Shown: positions 44,258 through 56,259 of the stretch, one piece after another
Layout of the letters: each line of letters starts with the position of its first letter
How positions within the stretch are numbered: position 1 is the first letter of the stretch
From: Pseudomonas sp. Q1-7
Lineage (GTDB): Bacteria > Pseudomonadota > Gammaproteobacteria > Pseudomonadales > Pseudomonadaceae
Direction of reading: 5' to 3'
NCBI RefSeq assembly: GCF_028010285.1
Contig: NZ_CP116304.1
Location: forward strand, 2,868,501 to 2,932,500
DNA: 64,000 nt
Made by a program: the position numbers and the translations under genes
The notes under the pieces: model-generated
Databases searched by the model: none
Seen by the model: the letters and a program-made list of their open reading frames with translations, nothing else
What the model was told of the DNA's origin: nothing

Positions 44258-45865
44258 ATGCCAGGCGCCAAGGGGCATGAAATGCGCAACTGCCTGTTCC
44301 AAAGCCTGCTGATCCTTCTTCTTGCCGGCGCCGTGGCCGTGAGCGGACTGCCCCCCTGGTCGGGTATCGCCCTGTGCCTAGTGGTGCCCTGGCTGTTCTG
44401 GCGCAAGGCCCCATCGACCATGCCTCCGGTCGTGGGGGAGGGCGCTGATGTGGTGCGGCTCACCCGCGATCTTTCTCGTAGCACCACCTACAACGCTCTC
44501 TCCGCCGCCGGGGTGGCTTTCGCAGTGGGCTGCCTTGCCGAACGCTTGAAGTCGCAAGTGCGGGCCGCCGAGCGCATCGTCGGCAGCGCTGAGGCGATAA
44601 TCGCCACCGAGGCCTCGACCTCGGCACTCAGCCAGCAGGCTTTTGCCGCGGCGCGGGATGTGCGCGGTTGCAGTGAGGAAGGCAATGACGCTCTGCGTCG
44701 GGCCGTCGAGTTGATGCATCGGCTGAGCGCCAGCGCTTGCGCCAGCCGCGAGCTGATCGCCGCTCTCAGCCAGCGCGGTGAGGACATCCAGCAGGTGGCT
44801 CAGGTGATCCAGTCCATCGCCAGTCAGACCAACCTGCTGGCCCTGAATGCGGCCATCGAAGCCGCACGTGCTGGAGCGCACGGACGGGGCTTCGCCGTAG
44901 TCGCCGATGAAGTGCGCGGTCTGGCCGGGCGCACCGCCCGTGCAACGGACGAAGTGGGACAGATGGTGGCCGACATCCAGCGTCAGACCGCCGAGGTGGT
45001 CGAGCAGATCAGTCAGCTCTCCGCCGACCTCGAAGCTGGCGTCGGCCAGGTCGAGTTGACTGGCCACCGGCTGGAGAAAATCACCGGGTTGGCAGCAGCG
45101 GTGGAAGACCAGGTGGATGAAATCGCCCGGGGCACGCAGACCAACCGGGACCAGTTGGCCCGCCTGTTCGAGGCGGTGGAGCAGGTGCGTAGCGATCTGC
45201 GCGTCAGTGATGAACAGACCCGGCGTCTGGCCGTGGCCGCCGGTGCGCTGGAAGTGCAGGCCGAGACCCTCAGCGAGCGCCTCGCCGAAGTCCGTCTGGA
45301 CGACTATCACCAGCGAGTCTACGACCTCGCCCGGCGCGGCGCGGCGGACATCGCCGAACGCTTCGAGCAGGACCTGCTCGACGGTCGCGTGAAGCTCGAT
45401 GATCTGTTCGATCGCCGCTTCCAGCTGGTGCCTGGAACCAACCCGCAGAAATACAGTTCGCGCTTCGACCGTTATACCGACCAGGTTCTGCCGGCTATCC
45501 AGGAAGAGCTGCTGAAGAGTCACGAAGGCCTGGTGTTTGCCATCGCCTGTACGCCGGAGGGATATGTGCCCACCCATAACCTGGCGTTCAGTGAAGCACC
45601 CAGCGGCGATCCGGAGCGGGACATGACCCGCAGTCGAAGTAAGCGTCTGTTCAACGACCGCACGGGCATCCGCTGCGGCAGCCACCAGCAACCGTTGCTG
45701 TTGCAGACCTACACCCGAGATACGGGCGAGCTGATGCACGATCTGTCGGTGCCGATCTTCGTCCGGGGTCGCCACTGGGGAGGACTGCGCCTGGGTTACC
45801 GGCCGGAACAGGCTGGCGCGTCAGAATCCCGACCCGGGCGCCGCGAAGCGTTGGTCACGGCCTGA
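44258..45865 (+). CDS. methyl-accepting chemotaxis protein with C-terminal sensor domain
   Basis: A 535-residue receptor. Two closely spaced membrane helices lie at residues about 14-48, leaving almost no periplasmic domain. The signalling hairpin tip ([20 protein letters not shown], then [20 protein letters not shown]) lies at about residues 185-235, in the middle, and a soluble C-terminal region of about 150 residues (about 375-515) resembles a Cache/PAS-like ligand domain. Sensing would therefore be cytoplasmic. ATG 44258 has ACAAGG upstream; ATG 44282 is also possible. It sits between pedH and exaC, so it may sense alcohol, aldehyde or energy state. Confidence 0.88.
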   Translation: MPGAKGHEMRNCLFQSLLILLLAGAVAVSGLPPWSGIALCLVVPWLFWRKAPSTMPPVVGEGADVVRLTRDLSRSTTYNALSAAGVAFAVGCLAERLKSQVRAAERIVGSAEAIIATEASTSALSQQAFAAARDVRGCSEEGNDALRRAVELMHRLSASACASRELIAALSQRGEDIQQVAQVIQSIASQTNLLALNAAIEAARAGAHGRGFAVVADEVRGLAGRTARATDEVGQMVADIQRQTAEVVEQISQLSADLEAGVGQVELTGHRLEKITGLAAAVEDQVDEIARGTQTNRDQLARLFEAVEQVRSDLRVSDEQTRRLAVAAGALEVQAETLSERLAEVRLDDYHQRVYDLARRGAADIAERFEQDLLDGRVKLDDLFDRRFQLVPGTNPQKYSSRFDRYTDQVLPAIQEELLKSHEGLVFAIACTPEGYVPTHNLAFSEAPSGDPERDMTRSRSKRLFNDRTGIRCGSHQQPLLLQTYTRDTGELMHDLSVPIFVRGRHWGGLRLGYRPEQAGASESRPGRREALVTA

Positions 45866-45890
45866 ACGCGCAGACCGGCGCGCGCGACCA

Positions 45891-45901
45891 ACTACTACCA
45901 A
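45891..45901 (+). promoter_or_regulatory. CTACCAA element before exaC
   Basis: ACTACTACCAA, identical over 11 bases to the pedF copy, followed by ATGAGGAGG. It ends 111 bases from the exaC start. Confidence 0.6.
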
Positions 45902-46011
45902 ATGAGGAGGGGGGCTGTGCCATTGGCGCATACCGGTCCCTGGCGGCGGCTGACTAAGATCGGTCCATAACCTGCCCGGTCGGGCAGGCACAGACCAGAG
46001 AGAGCAACGCC

Positions 46012-47532
<1,521 letters not shown>

Positions 47533-47542
47533 TCCGTTGTCG

Positions 47543-47580
47543 ACGCCCGTGGCGTGCCGGACGGACGCCACGGGTGTTTT
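47543..47580 (+). terminator. rho-independent terminator after exaC
   Basis: 13-base stem ACGCCCGTGGCGT (47543-47555) and ACGCCACGGGTGT (47565-47577), followed by TTT. Its stop is 9 bases from the exaC stop. Confidence 0.85.
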
Positions 47581-47645
47581 GTCGATGCACCCCTGCCAGC
47601 GGGAACTGCGCACCCGAATCCCATGCCCGGCAGGGCTTTATCGCG

Positions 47646-47668
47646 ACGCGGCCTCGGCCGCGTTTTTC
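47646..47668 (+). terminator. second terminator-like hairpin before pqqA
   Basis: ACGCGGCC-TC-GGCCGCGT followed by TTTTC. It insulates pqqA from exaC. The rest of the 356-base gap holds the pqqA promoter and no gene. Confidence 0.6.
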
Positions 47669-47778
47669 TTTCGGTGTACCGGCTCGTGTCTTGCAGGGGA
47701 AGGGTATTTGCCAAACAGGTCGAAAGCCGGTTAGCGGGCGTCCCGGATTGAGATCCCCGCGCAAGGGCCGCCCGTCCC

Positions 47779-47785
47779 CTACCAA
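47779..47785 (+). promoter_or_regulatory. CTACCAA element before pqqA
   Basis: CTACCAAATCACGAG. Ends 104 bases from the pqqA start; matches exaC over CTACCAAAT. A second TACCA at 47811 is nearer the gene. Confidence 0.55.
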
Positions 47786-47888
47786 ATCACGAGCGAATCT
47801 CCTCCGAAAGTACCATTCGACCCCCTCCGTCCCGGTGTTTAACTGGACTTGCCGGAATCCTCCGGCGAGATAACAAGAGGATCGATCC

Positions 47889-47960
47889 ATGTGGACTAAA
47901 CCCGCCTTCACTGATTTGCGCATTGGTTTCGAAGTCACCCTTTACTTCGCCAACCGCTGA
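47889..47960 (+). CDS. pqqA: PqqA, precursor peptide of PQQ
   Basis: A 23-residue peptide, MWTKPAFTDLRIGFEVTLYF then ANR. The glutamate and tyrosine of EVTLY (Glu-x3-Tyr) are the residues cross-linked by PqqE and excised to become PQQ. AAGAGGATC is the ribosome site. It is first in pqqABCDE-pqqH. A hairpin directly after its stop probably limits read-through, giving more precursor than enzyme. Confidence 0.97.
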   Translation: MWTKPAFTDLRIGFEVTLYFANR

Positions 47961-47968
47961 TCCGCATC

Positions 47969-47987
47969 GCCCCGGCGCTGCCGGGGC
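47969..47987 (+). terminator. attenuator hairpin between pqqA and pqqB
   Basis: GCCCCGGC-GCT-GCCGGGGC, 8 bases after the pqqA stop and without a T run. Such partial terminators after pqqA are known. Confidence 0.65.
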
Positions 47988-48005
47988 CTCGCCCAGGGCC
48001 ATCCC

Positions 48006-48920
48006 ATGCATATCCAGATTCTCGGCTCGGCCGCCGGTGGCGGCTTCCCCCAGTGGAACTGCAACTGTCGCAACTGCCGAGGTGTACGTACCGGCAAGGT
48101 ACGTGCGCAGCCGCGTACCCAATCATCCATCGCCATCAGCGCCAATGGGGTCGACTGGGTGCTGTGCAACGCTTCGCCGGATATCCGCGCACAGCTCGAA
48201 GCCTTCCCGCCCTTGCAACCAGCGCGTCGCCTGCGTGACACCGGTATCGCCGCGATCATCCTGATGGACAGCCAGATCGACCACGTGACCGGCCTGCTCA
48301 GCCTGCGCGAAGGCTGCCCGCACCAGGTCTGGTGCACCGAGAGGGTCCATCAGGACCTTAGCGATTCATTCCCGTTGTTCACCATGCTCCGGCACTGGCA
48401 CGGCGGCCTGGCGTGGCAACCTATCGAGCTCGCCGGGGCAGCCTTTGAAATTCCCGCCTGCCCGAGCCTGCGGTTCACTGCCATCCCGCTGCGCAGCAGT
48501 GCGCCACCGTACTCACCGCACCGTGGTCATCCGCACCCCGGAGACAACATTGGCCTGTTTGTCGAGGACCAACAAAGTGGCGGCAGCTTGTTTTACGCCC
48601 CCGGCCTGGGCCAAGTGGACGAGGTGCTGCTCGACTGGATGCGTCGTGCCGACTGCCTGCTGGTGGATGGCACGCTCTGGCGTGACGACGAGATGCGCTA
48701 CTGCGAGGTGGGCGACAAGCTGGGCAGCGAGATGGGCCACCTGGCACAGAGTGGCCCCGGCGGGATGATCGAGGTGCTCGACCGCGTCCCCGGCCCGCGC
48801 AAGGTACTCATCCACATCAACAACACCAACCCGATCCTCGACGTCGATTCCAGCGAGCGAGCCGAACTTGGCCGCCACGGCATCGAAGTGGCCTGGGACG
48901 GCATGTCCATCCAGTTGTAA
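48006..48920 (+). CDS. pqqB: PqqB, metallo-beta-lactamase-fold hydroxylase
   Basis: A 304-residue protein. It begins [20 protein letters not shown], and carries the metal-binding segment [20 protein letters not shown], in which the usual HxHxDH is modified as in PqqB, and the later [10 protein letters not shown]. It is thought to hydroxylate the Glu-Tyr intermediate. Second gene of the pqq operon. Confidence 0.96.
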   Translation: MHIQILGSAAGGGFPQWNCNCRNCRGVRTGKVRAQPRTQSSIAISANGVDWVLCNASPDIRAQLEAFPPLQPARRLRDTGIAAIILMDSQIDHVTGLLSLREGCPHQVWCTERVHQDLSDSFPLFTMLRHWHGGLAWQPIELAGAAFEIPACPSLRFTAIPLRSSAPPYSPHRGHPHPGDNIGLFVEDQQSGGSLFYAPGLGQVDEVLLDWMRRADCLLVDGTLWRDDEMRYCEVGDKLGSEMGHLAQSGPGGMIEVLDRVPGPRKVLIHINNTNPILDVDSSERAELGRHGIEVAWDGMSIQL

Positions 48921-48931
48921 CGGAGCCCGGC

Positions 48932-49684
48932 ATGAACGAACGCGCCATGACCCCGCAAGAGTTCGAGCAGGCCCTGCGCGCCAAGGGCGCTTGCTACCAC
49001 ATCCATCATCCCTACCATCGCGCCATGTACGAGGGCCGGGCGAGCCGCGAGCAGATTCAGGGCTGGGTGGCGAACCGGTTCTACTATCAGGTCAGTATTC
49101 CGTTGAAGGACGCCGCCATCCTCGCCAATTGTCCGGACCAGGACACCCGTCGCGAGTGGGTCCGGCGCATCCTCGACCACGACGGCGCGCCGGGCGAGGA
49201 GGGTGGTATCGAAGCCTGGCTGCGCCTGGCGGAAGCGGTCGGCCTGGACCGCGAGCAGGTATTGTCCCAGGAGTTGGTGCTGCCTGGCGTGCGCTTTGCG
49301 GTGGACGCTTATGTCAACTTCGCCCGGCGTGCCAGTTGGCAGGAGGCCGCCAGCAGTTCACTGACCGAGCTCTTCGCCCCGCAGATCCACCAATCGCGCC
49401 TGGACAACTGGCCGCAGCACTACCCGTGGATCGACTCGACCGGCTACGACTACTTCCGCAAGCGCCTGAAAGAGGCGCGACGCGATGTCGAGCACGGCCT
49501 GCGCATCACCCTTGAGCACTACCGCACCCTCGACGCCCAGCAACGCATGCTGGACATTCTGCAGTTCAAGCTGGATGTACTCTGGAGCATGCTCGACGCC
49601 ATGAGTATGGCCTTCGAGCTGGACCGCGCGCCCTATCACACCGTGACCCGCGAGCGGGTCTGGCACCGGGGGATCGCCCTATGA
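48932..49684 (+). CDS. pqqC: PqqC, pyrroloquinoline-quinone synthase
   Basis: A 250-residue cofactorless oxidase that does the final ring closure and eight-electron oxidation. All-helical; conserved segments [20 protein letters not shown] and [20 protein letters not shown]. The ribosome site is CGGAG. Its TGA overlaps the pqqD ATG by 4 bases. Confidence 0.97.
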   Translation: MNERAMTPQEFEQALRAKGACYHIHHPYHRAMYEGRASREQIQGWVANRFYYQVSIPLKDAAILANCPDQDTRREWVRRILDHDGAPGEEGGIEAWLRLAEAVGLDREQVLSQELVLPGVRFAVDAYVNFARRASWQEAASSSLTELFAPQIHQSRLDNWPQHYPWIDSTGYDYFRKRLKEARRDVEHGLRITLEHYRTLDAQQRMLDILQFKLDVLWSMLDAMSMAFELDRAPYHTVTRERVWHRGIAL

Positions 49685-49962
49685 GTGACTTCAATCGGCA
49701 TCAAGTACCCAACCTGCGGCGAGGCTTTCGCCTGCAGTGGGAAGCGGCGCAGGGTTGTCATGTGCTGCTCTACCCCGAGGGCATGGTGCGACTGAACGAG
49801 AGCGCCGGAGAAATCCTGCGCCTGGTAGACGGCCAGCGTTCGGTGGCACAGATCATCCTCGACCTGCGTCGGCGATTCCCTGACGTACCCGGACTGGACG
49901 AAGACATCCTGGCGTTCATCGAGGTGGCCCATGCTCAATTCTGGTTGCAACTCGAAGCCTGA
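49681..49962 (+). CDS. pqqD: PqqD, PqqA-binding chaperone
   Basis: A 93-residue RiPP recognition element that binds PqqA and presents it to PqqE. Typical segments: [20 protein letters not shown] and [20 protein letters not shown]. It overlaps pqqC by 4 bases and pqqE by 32. Confidence 0.96.
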   Translation: MSDFNRHQVPNLRRGFRLQWEAAQGCHVLLYPEGMVRLNESAGEILRLVDGQRSVAQIILDLRRRFPDVPGLDEDILAFIEVAHAQFWLQLEA

Positions 49963-51082
49963 CACTCCGCCAGGACCGCCATTCTGGCTACTGGCTGAGT
50001 TGACCTACCGCTGCCCCCTGCAGTGTCCCTACTGTTCCAACCCGCTGGATTTCGCCAATCAGGGCGAGGAGCTCACCACCGCCCAGTGGATCGACGTCTT
50101 CCGCCAGGCGCGCGAGCTGGGCGCCGCCCAATTGGGCTTTTCCGGCGGCGAACCGCTGGTGCGTCAGGACCTCGAAGTACTGATCCGTTCGGCCCGTGAA
50201 CTGGGCTTCTATACGAACCTGATCACCTCCGGCATCGGCCTCACCGAGGCGCGCATGGCGGCATTCAAGGACGCGGGCCTGGATCATATCCAGATCAGCT
50301 TCCAGGCCGCCGATGAAGAGGTAAACAACCTACTGGCCGGCTCACGCAAGGCCTTCACGCAGAAACTGGCCATGGCCCGCGCAGTGAAAGCCCAGGGTTA
50401 CCCGATGGTGCTGAACTTCGTCACCCACCGGCACAACATCGACCGCATCGAGAAAATCATCGAGCTGTGCCTGGAGCTGGAAGCGGACTACGTAGAACTC
50501 GCCACGTGCCAGTTCTACGGCTGGGCCGAACTGAACCGCGCCGGCCTGCTGCCAACCCGCGCGCAACTGGAACGTGCCGAGCAGATCACCAACCAATACC
50601 GCAAGCGGCTGGCCGACGAGAAGCACCCCTGCAAGTTGATCTTCGTCACCCCGGATTACTACGAGGAGCGCCCCAAAGCCTGCATGAACGGCTGGGGCAA
50701 CCTGTTCCTCGATATCACACCTGATGGCACCGCGTTGCCGTGTCACAGCGCCCGCCAGCTTCCGGTGCAGTTCCCCAATGTGCGCGAGCATGGCCTGCGA
50801 CATATCTGGTACGAGTCCTTTGGCTTCAATCGCTTCCGTGGCTATGACTGGATGCCCGAACCCTGTCGTTCCTGCGACGAAAAAGAGAAAGACTTCGGCG
50901 GCTGTCGCTGCCAGGCTTTCATGCTCACGGGAAACGCCAGCAACGCCGACCCCGTGTGCGCGAAGTCTCCCCATCACGGAAAAATACTGGCGGCGCGGCA
51001 AGAGGCGGAGCACACGTGCCGGAGCCTGGAACAACTGACCTACCGGAATGAGCGCGCCTCGAGGATCATCTGCCGTGCCTGA
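49931..51082 (+). CDS. pqqE: PqqE, radical SAM peptide cross-linking enzyme
   Basis: A 383-residue enzyme that forms the Glu-Tyr carbon-carbon bond in PqqA. Radical SAM motif CPLQCPYC (CX3CX2C) follows [22 protein letters not shown] is the SAM-binding GGEP. The SPASM-type C-terminal cysteines appear in LPCHSARQL and [16 protein letters not shown]. The ATG at 49931 has GAGGTGG 5 bases before it, inside pqqD. Confidence 0.97.
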   Translation: MLNSGCNSKPDTPPGPPFWLLAELTYRCPLQCPYCSNPLDFANQGEELTTAQWIDVFRQARELGAAQLGFSGGEPLVRQDLEVLIRSARELGFYTNLITSGIGLTEARMAAFKDAGLDHIQISFQAADEEVNNLLAGSRKAFTQKLAMARAVKAQGYPMVLNFVTHRHNIDRIEKIIELCLELEADYVELATCQFYGWAELNRAGLLPTRAQLERAEQITNQYRKRLADEKHPCKLIFVTPDYYEERPKACMNGWGNLFLDITPDGTALPCHSARQLPVQFPNVREHGLRHIWYESFGFNRFRGYDWMPEPCRSCDEKEKDFGGCRCQAFMLTGNASNADPVCAKSPHHGKILAARQEAEHTCRSLEQLTYRNERASRIICRA

Positions 51083-52901
51083 AATCCGTTCGTTCGGCTT
51101 CTGGAACAGTGCCTGGAGCGCGGAGCGGGCGGTCGTCGCCAGTCGTGACTTCGTTGAACTGCGTGTTGGCCAGAGGGGGCTGTTCTGGAGCCTGTTTGAT
51201 CCAGCCGATGGCCGTACCACGCTCTGGCATTGGGAGGCGGGGGCAGCCCGCTGTCTGACGCCTGCCGGTTACTCCCTGCGCAGCCGGGTCTATGAGTACG
51301 GTGGCGGAGGTTTCTGCCTGGTGGCGCAGGGAGCCGTGTTCGTCAATGAGTCGGACCAGCAGCTGTACCTGCAGCCCCTCGATGGGGAGCCCCGCCCCCT
51401 GACCGGGAGCCCCCCGTGCCGCCATGGCGACCTGTGGTCCTGGGACCGGGCCGGCGCCATTCTGGCGGTGGAGGAGGAGGGCACGACCCACCGGGTGGTG
51501 GCGGTCGAACTGGGCAGTGGCTGTCGCCAGGTGTTGGTCGAGGGGGCCGACTTCTACGCCGCTCCACGCATCAGCCCGGACGGCAGGACCTTCGTCTGGA
51601 TCGAATGGAGCCGCCCGCAGCAGCCCTGGACGGAGACGCGGCTCTGCCTGCGGCGACGCCACGACGAAGAATGGGGACCGACCGAAGTGGTGGCGGGCGA
51701 GGAGGGCGGAGAATCCCTGCAACAACCCTGTTTCGATGAAGAGGGCCGGCTGTATTGCCTGAGCGACCGCAATGGCTGGTGGCAGCCTTGGCGGTTGGAT
51801 CCCGAAGGGTTCTGTCCTTTGCCGGCGGTCGCGGCCGAGCATGCGCCCGCGCCCTGGCAACTAGGCATATGCAGCTATCTGCCCTCGGCCGGTTTACGCA
51901 CCTGGCTGGAAGAAGGGCAGGGCCGCCTAGCCGGTCCCGATGGTAGGCCGCTGGCTGTCGACTACCTCCGTTTTCGACAACTCGCGGCGGATGCATCGCA
52001 CTTTTATTGCATAGCCGCGGGCCCCGGAAGTGCGAGCGCCGTGCTGGCGATCGGACGGGCCAGTGGTACCGTGCAGGTACTGGCCGGCGGCGGTGCCGAT
52101 CTTTCGAGCGCAGATATTTCTCGATGCCGTCCGTTGCGTTTCGCCGTTGGGGAAGGGGAGTCGGCACAGGCGTTTTTCTATCCCCCCACGAACAGTCGTT
52201 ACCGAGGACCGCCGGGGGCACGCCCCCCGCTGCTGATCTTCTGCCATGGCGGCCCGACGTCGGCTTGCCAGCCAGTCTTCGACGCGCGCATCCAGTTCTG
52301 GACCCAGCGTGGTTTCGCTGTGGCCGACCTGGATTATCGCGGCAGCAGTGGCTATGGGCGGGCCTACCGGCAACGCCTCGCGGGTGGCTGGGGCGACCTG
52401 GATGTGGTGGATGCCAAAGCGCTGTTGCCTTACCTCGACCGACTCGGCCTGGTCGATGCGACCAAGGCATTCATTCGCGGCGCCAGCGCTGGCGGGTTCA
52501 CCACCTTGCTGGCATTGGCCGGAGACTCGCCTTTTTGTGGCGGTGCCAGCTATTACGGAGTGAGCGACCCATTGATGCTGCGGGAGAGCACTCACAAGTT
52601 CGAAGCCGACTACCTGGACTGGCTGATTGGCGATCCCGACCTGCACAGCCAGCGCTATCGGCAACGCACGCCCTTGCGTCGGGTGCGGGAAATCACCAAG
52701 CCGGTGATTTTTTTCCAAGGGGGGCGGGATTCGGTGGTGGTTCCAGAACAGACCGTCAGCATGGTCGAGGCCTTGCGCGCGGCGGGCCATCGGGTGGAAT
52801 GCCATATTTATCCGGAGGAGGGGCATGGTTTCCGCCAGGCCGCGAACCTCGCCCATGCGCTGACGGCCGAATTGGCCTTCTATCGGACGTTGCTGACGTA
52901 G
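51048..52901 (+). CDS. pqqH: prolyl oligopeptidase-family S9 peptidase of the pqq operon (PqqH)
   Basis: A 617-residue serine peptidase. An N-terminal beta-propeller (residues about 30-370) is followed by the alpha/beta hydrolase domain: oxyanion [10 protein letters not shown], nucleophile GASAGGFTT, acid [11 protein letters not shown] and histidine [11 protein letters not shown]. The same gene lies after pqqE in P. aeruginosa (PA1990). It may degrade the remains of PqqA. The first ATG overlaps pqqE by 35 bases; a GTG at 51075 with GAGGAT upstream is a stronger translation start and would remove nine residues. Confidence 0.92.
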   Translation: MSAPRGSSAVPEIRSFGFWNSAWSAERAVVASRDFVELRVGQRGLFWSLFDPADGRTTLWHWEAGAARCLTPAGYSLRSRVYEYGGGGFCLVAQGAVFVNESDQQLYLQPLDGEPRPLTGSPPCRHGDLWSWDRAGAILAVEEEGTTHRVVAVELGSGCRQVLVEGADFYAAPRISPDGRTFVWIEWSRPQQPWTETRLCLRRRHDEEWGPTEVVAGEEGGESLQQPCFDEEGRLYCLSDRNGWWQPWRLDPEGFCPLPAVAAEHAPAPWQLGICSYLPSAGLRTWLEEGQGRLAGPDGRPLAVDYLRFRQLAADASHFYCIAAGPGSASAVLAIGRASGTVQVLAGGGADLSSADISRCRPLRFAVGEGESAQAFFYPPTNSRYRGPPGARPPLLIFCHGGPTSACQPVFDARIQFWTQRGFAVADLDYRGSSGYGRAYRQRLAGGWGDLDVVDAKALLPYLDRLGLVDATKAFIRGASAGGFTTLLALAGDSPFCGGASYYGVSDPLMLRESTHKFEADYLDWLIGDPDLHSQRYRQRTPLRRVREITKPVIFFQGGRDSVVVPEQTVSMVEALRAAGHRVECHIYPEEGHGFRQAANLAHALTAELAFYRTLLT

Positions 52902-53012
52902 AGGCCAATCACGCGAGCGCTGATGCGGCTGGCCCAAGGTCTGATTGAAATGACCGACGAATCCAGTAGGCTGGATTCTACTCAGCCCATAACTACAAGA
53001 AAGAGTCGATTG

Positions 53013-54176
53013 ATGCGTCACGATATCAGCCTGCTTCGCAAGTTCGTTTCTCCCGAGATCATTTTCGGCGCCGGCTGTCGGCACAATGTCGGCAATTACG
53101 CCAGCACCTTCGGTGCCCGCAAGGTGCTCGTGGTGTCCGATCCCGGTGTACAGGCCGCCGGCTGGGTCACCGATGTGGAGGCGAGCCTTCAGGCCCAGGG
53201 CATCGACTATTGCCTCTACACCCAGGTCTCGCCCAACCCCCGGGTTGAAGAGGTGATGCAGGGGGCAGAGGTCTACCGCAGCATGGGCTGCAACGTGATC
53301 GTCGCCGTAGGCGGCGGGAGCCCGATGGACTGCGCCAAGGGCATCGGGATCGTGGTCGCCCATGGTCGGAGCATTATCGAGTTCGAAGGCGTCGACACAC
53401 TGAGCGTACCCAGCCCGCCCCTGATCCTGATCCCGACCACCGCCGGCACTTCGGCCGATGTTTCGCAGTTCGTGATCATTTCCAACCAGCAAGAGCGAAT
53501 GAAGTTTTCGATCGTCAGCAAGGCGGTGGTGCCGGATGTGTCGCTGATCGATCCGGAAACCACGCTCAGCATGGATCCGTTTCTCTCCGCCTGTACCGGC
53601 ATCGATGCCCTGGTGCACGCCATCGAGGCCTTCGTTTCCACCGGCCATGGCCCGCTGACCGACCCCCACGCGCTGGAGGCCATGCGGCTGATTAACGGCA
53701 ACCTGGTGGCCATGATCGCCAATCCCCAGGACATTGCCCTGCGGGAGAAGATCATGCTCGGCAGCATGCAGGCTGGACTGGCCTTCTCCAACGCGATACT
53801 CGGCGCGGTGCACGCCATGTCCCATAGCCTGGGCGGTTTTCTCGACCTGCCTCATGGTCTGTGCAACGCGGTGCTGGTGGAGCATGTGGTGGCGTTTAAT
53901 TACAGCGCCGCAGCGGAGCGCTTCAAGGTGATAGCCGAGACCTTCGGCATCGATTGCCGTGGCCTGACCCAGAACCAGATTCGCCAGCGCCTGGTGGAAC
54001 ACCTTGTGACGCTCAAGCACGCGGTGGGCTTTCACGAGACTCTGCGCCTGCACGGTGTCGGCACGTCGGACATTCCCTTCCTGTCCCGCCACGCCATGGA
54101 CGATCCCTGCATCCTCACCAACCCGCGCGAGTCCAGCCAGCGGGATGTCGAGGTGGTGTATGCCGAGGCCCTCTGA
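53013..54176 (+). CDS. ercA: iron-containing alcohol dehydrogenase ErcA
   Basis: A 387-residue NAD(P)-linked group III dehydrogenase. GGGSPMDCAKG and IPTTAGTSADVS bind the cofactor; iron ligands are in TGIDALVHAIEAFVS (D, H), AVHAMSHSLGG and LPHGLCNAVLVEHV. ErcA is part of the ethanol oxidation regulatory cascade in P. aeruginosa, where its enzymatic substrate is uncertain. The ATG at 53013 gives the usual family length; earlier in-frame starts lack support. It overlaps ercS by 17 bases. Confidence 0.93.
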   Translation: MRHDISLLRKFVSPEIIFGAGCRHNVGNYASTFGARKVLVVSDPGVQAAGWVTDVEASLQAQGIDYCLYTQVSPNPRVEEVMQGAEVYRSMGCNVIVAVGGGSPMDCAKGIGIVVAHGRSIIEFEGVDTLSVPSPPLILIPTTAGTSADVSQFVIISNQQERMKFSIVSKAVVPDVSLIDPETTLSMDPFLSACTGIDALVHAIEAFVSTGHGPLTDPHALEAMRLINGNLVAMIANPQDIALREKIMLGSMQAGLAFSNAILGAVHAMSHSLGGFLDLPHGLCNAVLVEHVVAFNYSAAAERFKVIAETFGIDCRGLTQNQIRQRLVEHLVTLKHAVGFHETLRLHGVGTSDIPFLSRHAMDDPCILTNPRESSQRDVEVVYAEAL

Positions 54177-55854
54177 CGACCAACGCGAGGCACTGGCCGG
54201 ACTGCTCGGTCTGGGTAGCCATTCGGCGCGCAAGAGCCACTATCCCGAACTGCTCGCACGCCTCGAGGAACTGGAGACCGAGCGCAATCGCTACAAATGG
54301 CTGTTCGAACACGCGGTGCATGGCATCTTCCAGGCCAGTTTGCAGGAGGGCTTGCGTGCCGCTAATCCGGCGCTGGCAAGGATGCTCGGCTACGACTCCC
54401 CGGCAGAGTGCTTGTTGAACCTGACTGACCTGGCCGGCAACCTGTTCGCCGGTGGCGCCGCCGAACTGATCGAAATTCGTCGCTGTCTGCAGCGGGAGGG
54501 TGGTCTGTTCGGCTACGAGACACGGCTGGTGCGCAAGGATGGCAGTCGTGTCGACGTGCTGATGAACCTGCTGCTCAAACCCGATGAAGATGGGCTCGTC
54601 GAGGGGTTCGTCGCCGATATCACCGAGCGCATCCTGGCCCAGCAGCGCCTGCAGACCCTCAACGACGAACTCGAGCAGCGAGTGCTGGCCCGCACCCGCG
54701 AACTACAGGCGCTGAATGCTCAATTGCGGGAGGCACGAGATGTGGCCGAGGCCGCCAACCTCAGCAAGGACAAGTATCTCGCGGCTGCCAGCCACGACCT
54801 GCTGCAGCCGCTCAACGCAGCGCGCCTACTGGTTTCGACTCTGCGCGAGCGTCGGCTGCCGGCAGCCGAGCAGCAGTTGGTGGAGCGCACTCACCAGGCG
54901 CTGGAAGGCGCCGAAGACTTGCTCACCGACCTGCTGGACATTTCCAAACTGGACCAGAGTGCGATCAAGCCGGACCTTGACGTCTACGCCCTGGACGACA
55001 TCCTCAGCCCCCTGGCCTCTGAGTTCCAGAGCGTTGCCGAGGCTGCCGGGCTGGAGCTGCGAGTACGTATTCCTCATCTTTGCATCGCCACGGACTTCCG
55101 CCTATTGACGCGCATCTTGCGCAATTTCCTCAGCAATGCCTGCCGCTATACCGAACGCGGACGAATCCTGCTGGGCACGCGCCGCAGGGGCGACCGGCTG
55201 CGGCTGGAAGTCTGGGACAGCGGCCGTGGGATACCAGCAAGCCAATTGAAGTCAATCTTCCTCGAATTCAATCAGTTGGACGTGGGGCGTGCGGCGGAAC
55301 GCAAAGGCGTTGGGCTGGGCCTGGCCATAGTGGACCGCATAGCCACGATGCTGAAGTACCGGGTTGAAGTGCACTCACAGCCAGGCCGCGGGTCGGTGTT
55401 CAGCATCGAAGTACCGCTGGCGGAAATCCCTCGGCCAGCAAGGACGAAACAGGAACCACGGCCAATGACTGGCGATCCGCTACCTGGTCAGCGTTTGCTG
55501 GTGGTGGATAACGAACCGGGCATTCTCGAAAGTATGGCGGCCTTGCTCGGTCAGTGGGGCTGTCAGGTACTGACCGCCACTGACCTCGATGGCGCATTGG
55601 AGGTGCTGCAAGACCAGGCACCGGCTCTGATCCTGGTGGATTATCACTTGGATCAAGGCGTGGTCGGCTGCGATGTGATCCAGGCCTTGCGAGAGCATTT
55701 CGCCAGTGAGCTTCCTGCAGTGATTATCACCGCCGATCGTAGCGACCAGTGCCGACGCAACCTGAGAAGCCCTGGGGTGCCATTGCTGAACAAGCCTGTG
55801 AAACCCGGCAAGCTGCGTGCGGTGATCAGCCAATTGATCGTCAAAGCGAGCTGA
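54160..55854 (+). CDS. ercS: hybrid sensor histidine kinase ErcS
   Basis: A 564-residue cytoplasmic kinase. A PAS domain (about residues 45-155, HAVHGIFQASLQEGLRAANP) is followed by a coiled coil, the phospho-acceptor AAASHDLLQPLNAARLLVST near residue 211, ATPase boxes (LRNFLSNACRYTERG, DSGRGIP, GVGLGLAIVDR), and a receiver with aspartate in LVDYHLDQG and lysine in LNKPVKPGK. It shares the DLLQPLNAARL acceptor with NahK in this window. Probably signals to ErbR or other regulators of the cluster. ATG 54160 inside ercA with GAGGTGG. Confidence 0.92.
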   Translation: MPRPSDDQREALAGLLGLGSHSARKSHYPELLARLEELETERNRYKWLFEHAVHGIFQASLQEGLRAANPALARMLGYDSPAECLLNLTDLAGNLFAGGAAELIEIRRCLQREGGLFGYETRLVRKDGSRVDVLMNLLLKPDEDGLVEGFVADITERILAQQRLQTLNDELEQRVLARTRELQALNAQLREARDVAEAANLSKDKYLAAASHDLLQPLNAARLLVSTLRERRLPAAEQQLVERTHQALEGAEDLLTDLLDISKLDQSAIKPDLDVYALDDILSPLASEFQSVAEAAGLELRVRIPHLCIATDFRLLTRILRNFLSNACRYTERGRILLGTRRRGDRLRLEVWDSGRGIPASQLKSIFLEFNQLDVGRAAERKGVGLGLAIVDRIATMLKYRVEVHSQPGRGSVFSIEVPLAEIPRPARTKQEPRPMTGDPLPGQRLLVVDNEPGILESMAALLGQWGCQVLTATDLDGALEVLQDQAPALILVDYHLDQGVVGCDVIQALREHFASELPAVIITADRSDQCRRNLRSPGVPLLNKPVKPGKLRAVISQLIVKAS

Positions 55855-56095
55855 AGTCCAGTTCCTGTTCCTTGGGCGAGTGTCCTTACCAATTAGTACC
55901 CATAATCTATATTATGTTAAACAACGTATTATGTTGTCCCTGCTAATGAGCCGCTTAACGTGCAAGCAGATCGATTTCCAACTCGCCGCAGTACGCTTTC
56001 CTTTGCGGGCCATGCCTGGCATGGACGAATCTCCAGGGCTACCCATACACGATTCTCGGCCAGGCGCATCGCATCGTTCAGCATCCCCCCCGCTT

Positions 56096-56209
56096 TCACC
56101 AACGCGCTTTGACCCAGGAGCCGGGTCCGCCGAGCATGAGCGAACCAATATCGATCGATGCGGCATTTCGGGCGTCGATGCGCTCCTGAACAAAGGGCGT
56201 GATGGGCAT
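56096..56209 (-). pseudogene. truncated gene start or remnant after the SDR
   Basis: An ATG at 56207-56209 follows a very good GGAGGTTCTGAT ribosome site and reads MPITPFVQERIDARNAASID, then IGSLMLGGPGSWVKARW before a stop. A further coding-like piece (MLNDAMRLAENRVWVALEI) follows in another frame. This looks like a decayed 5' end of a gene once cotranscribed with the SDR. No family was recognised. The rest of the gap 55855-56259 is AT-richer, with an ACAAC-N6-GTTGT palindrome near 55921-55937, and no other gene. Confidence 0.35.
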
Positions 56210-56259
56210 ATCAGAACCTCCAAGATGGAGTCCAGATCGTCGCCCTGGAAGCCGACGCG

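Noticed and set aside
51927-54233. 768-codon minus-strand frame opposite pqqH and ercA
   Set aside because: Antisense shadow of two recognised enzymes, with low-complexity composition.
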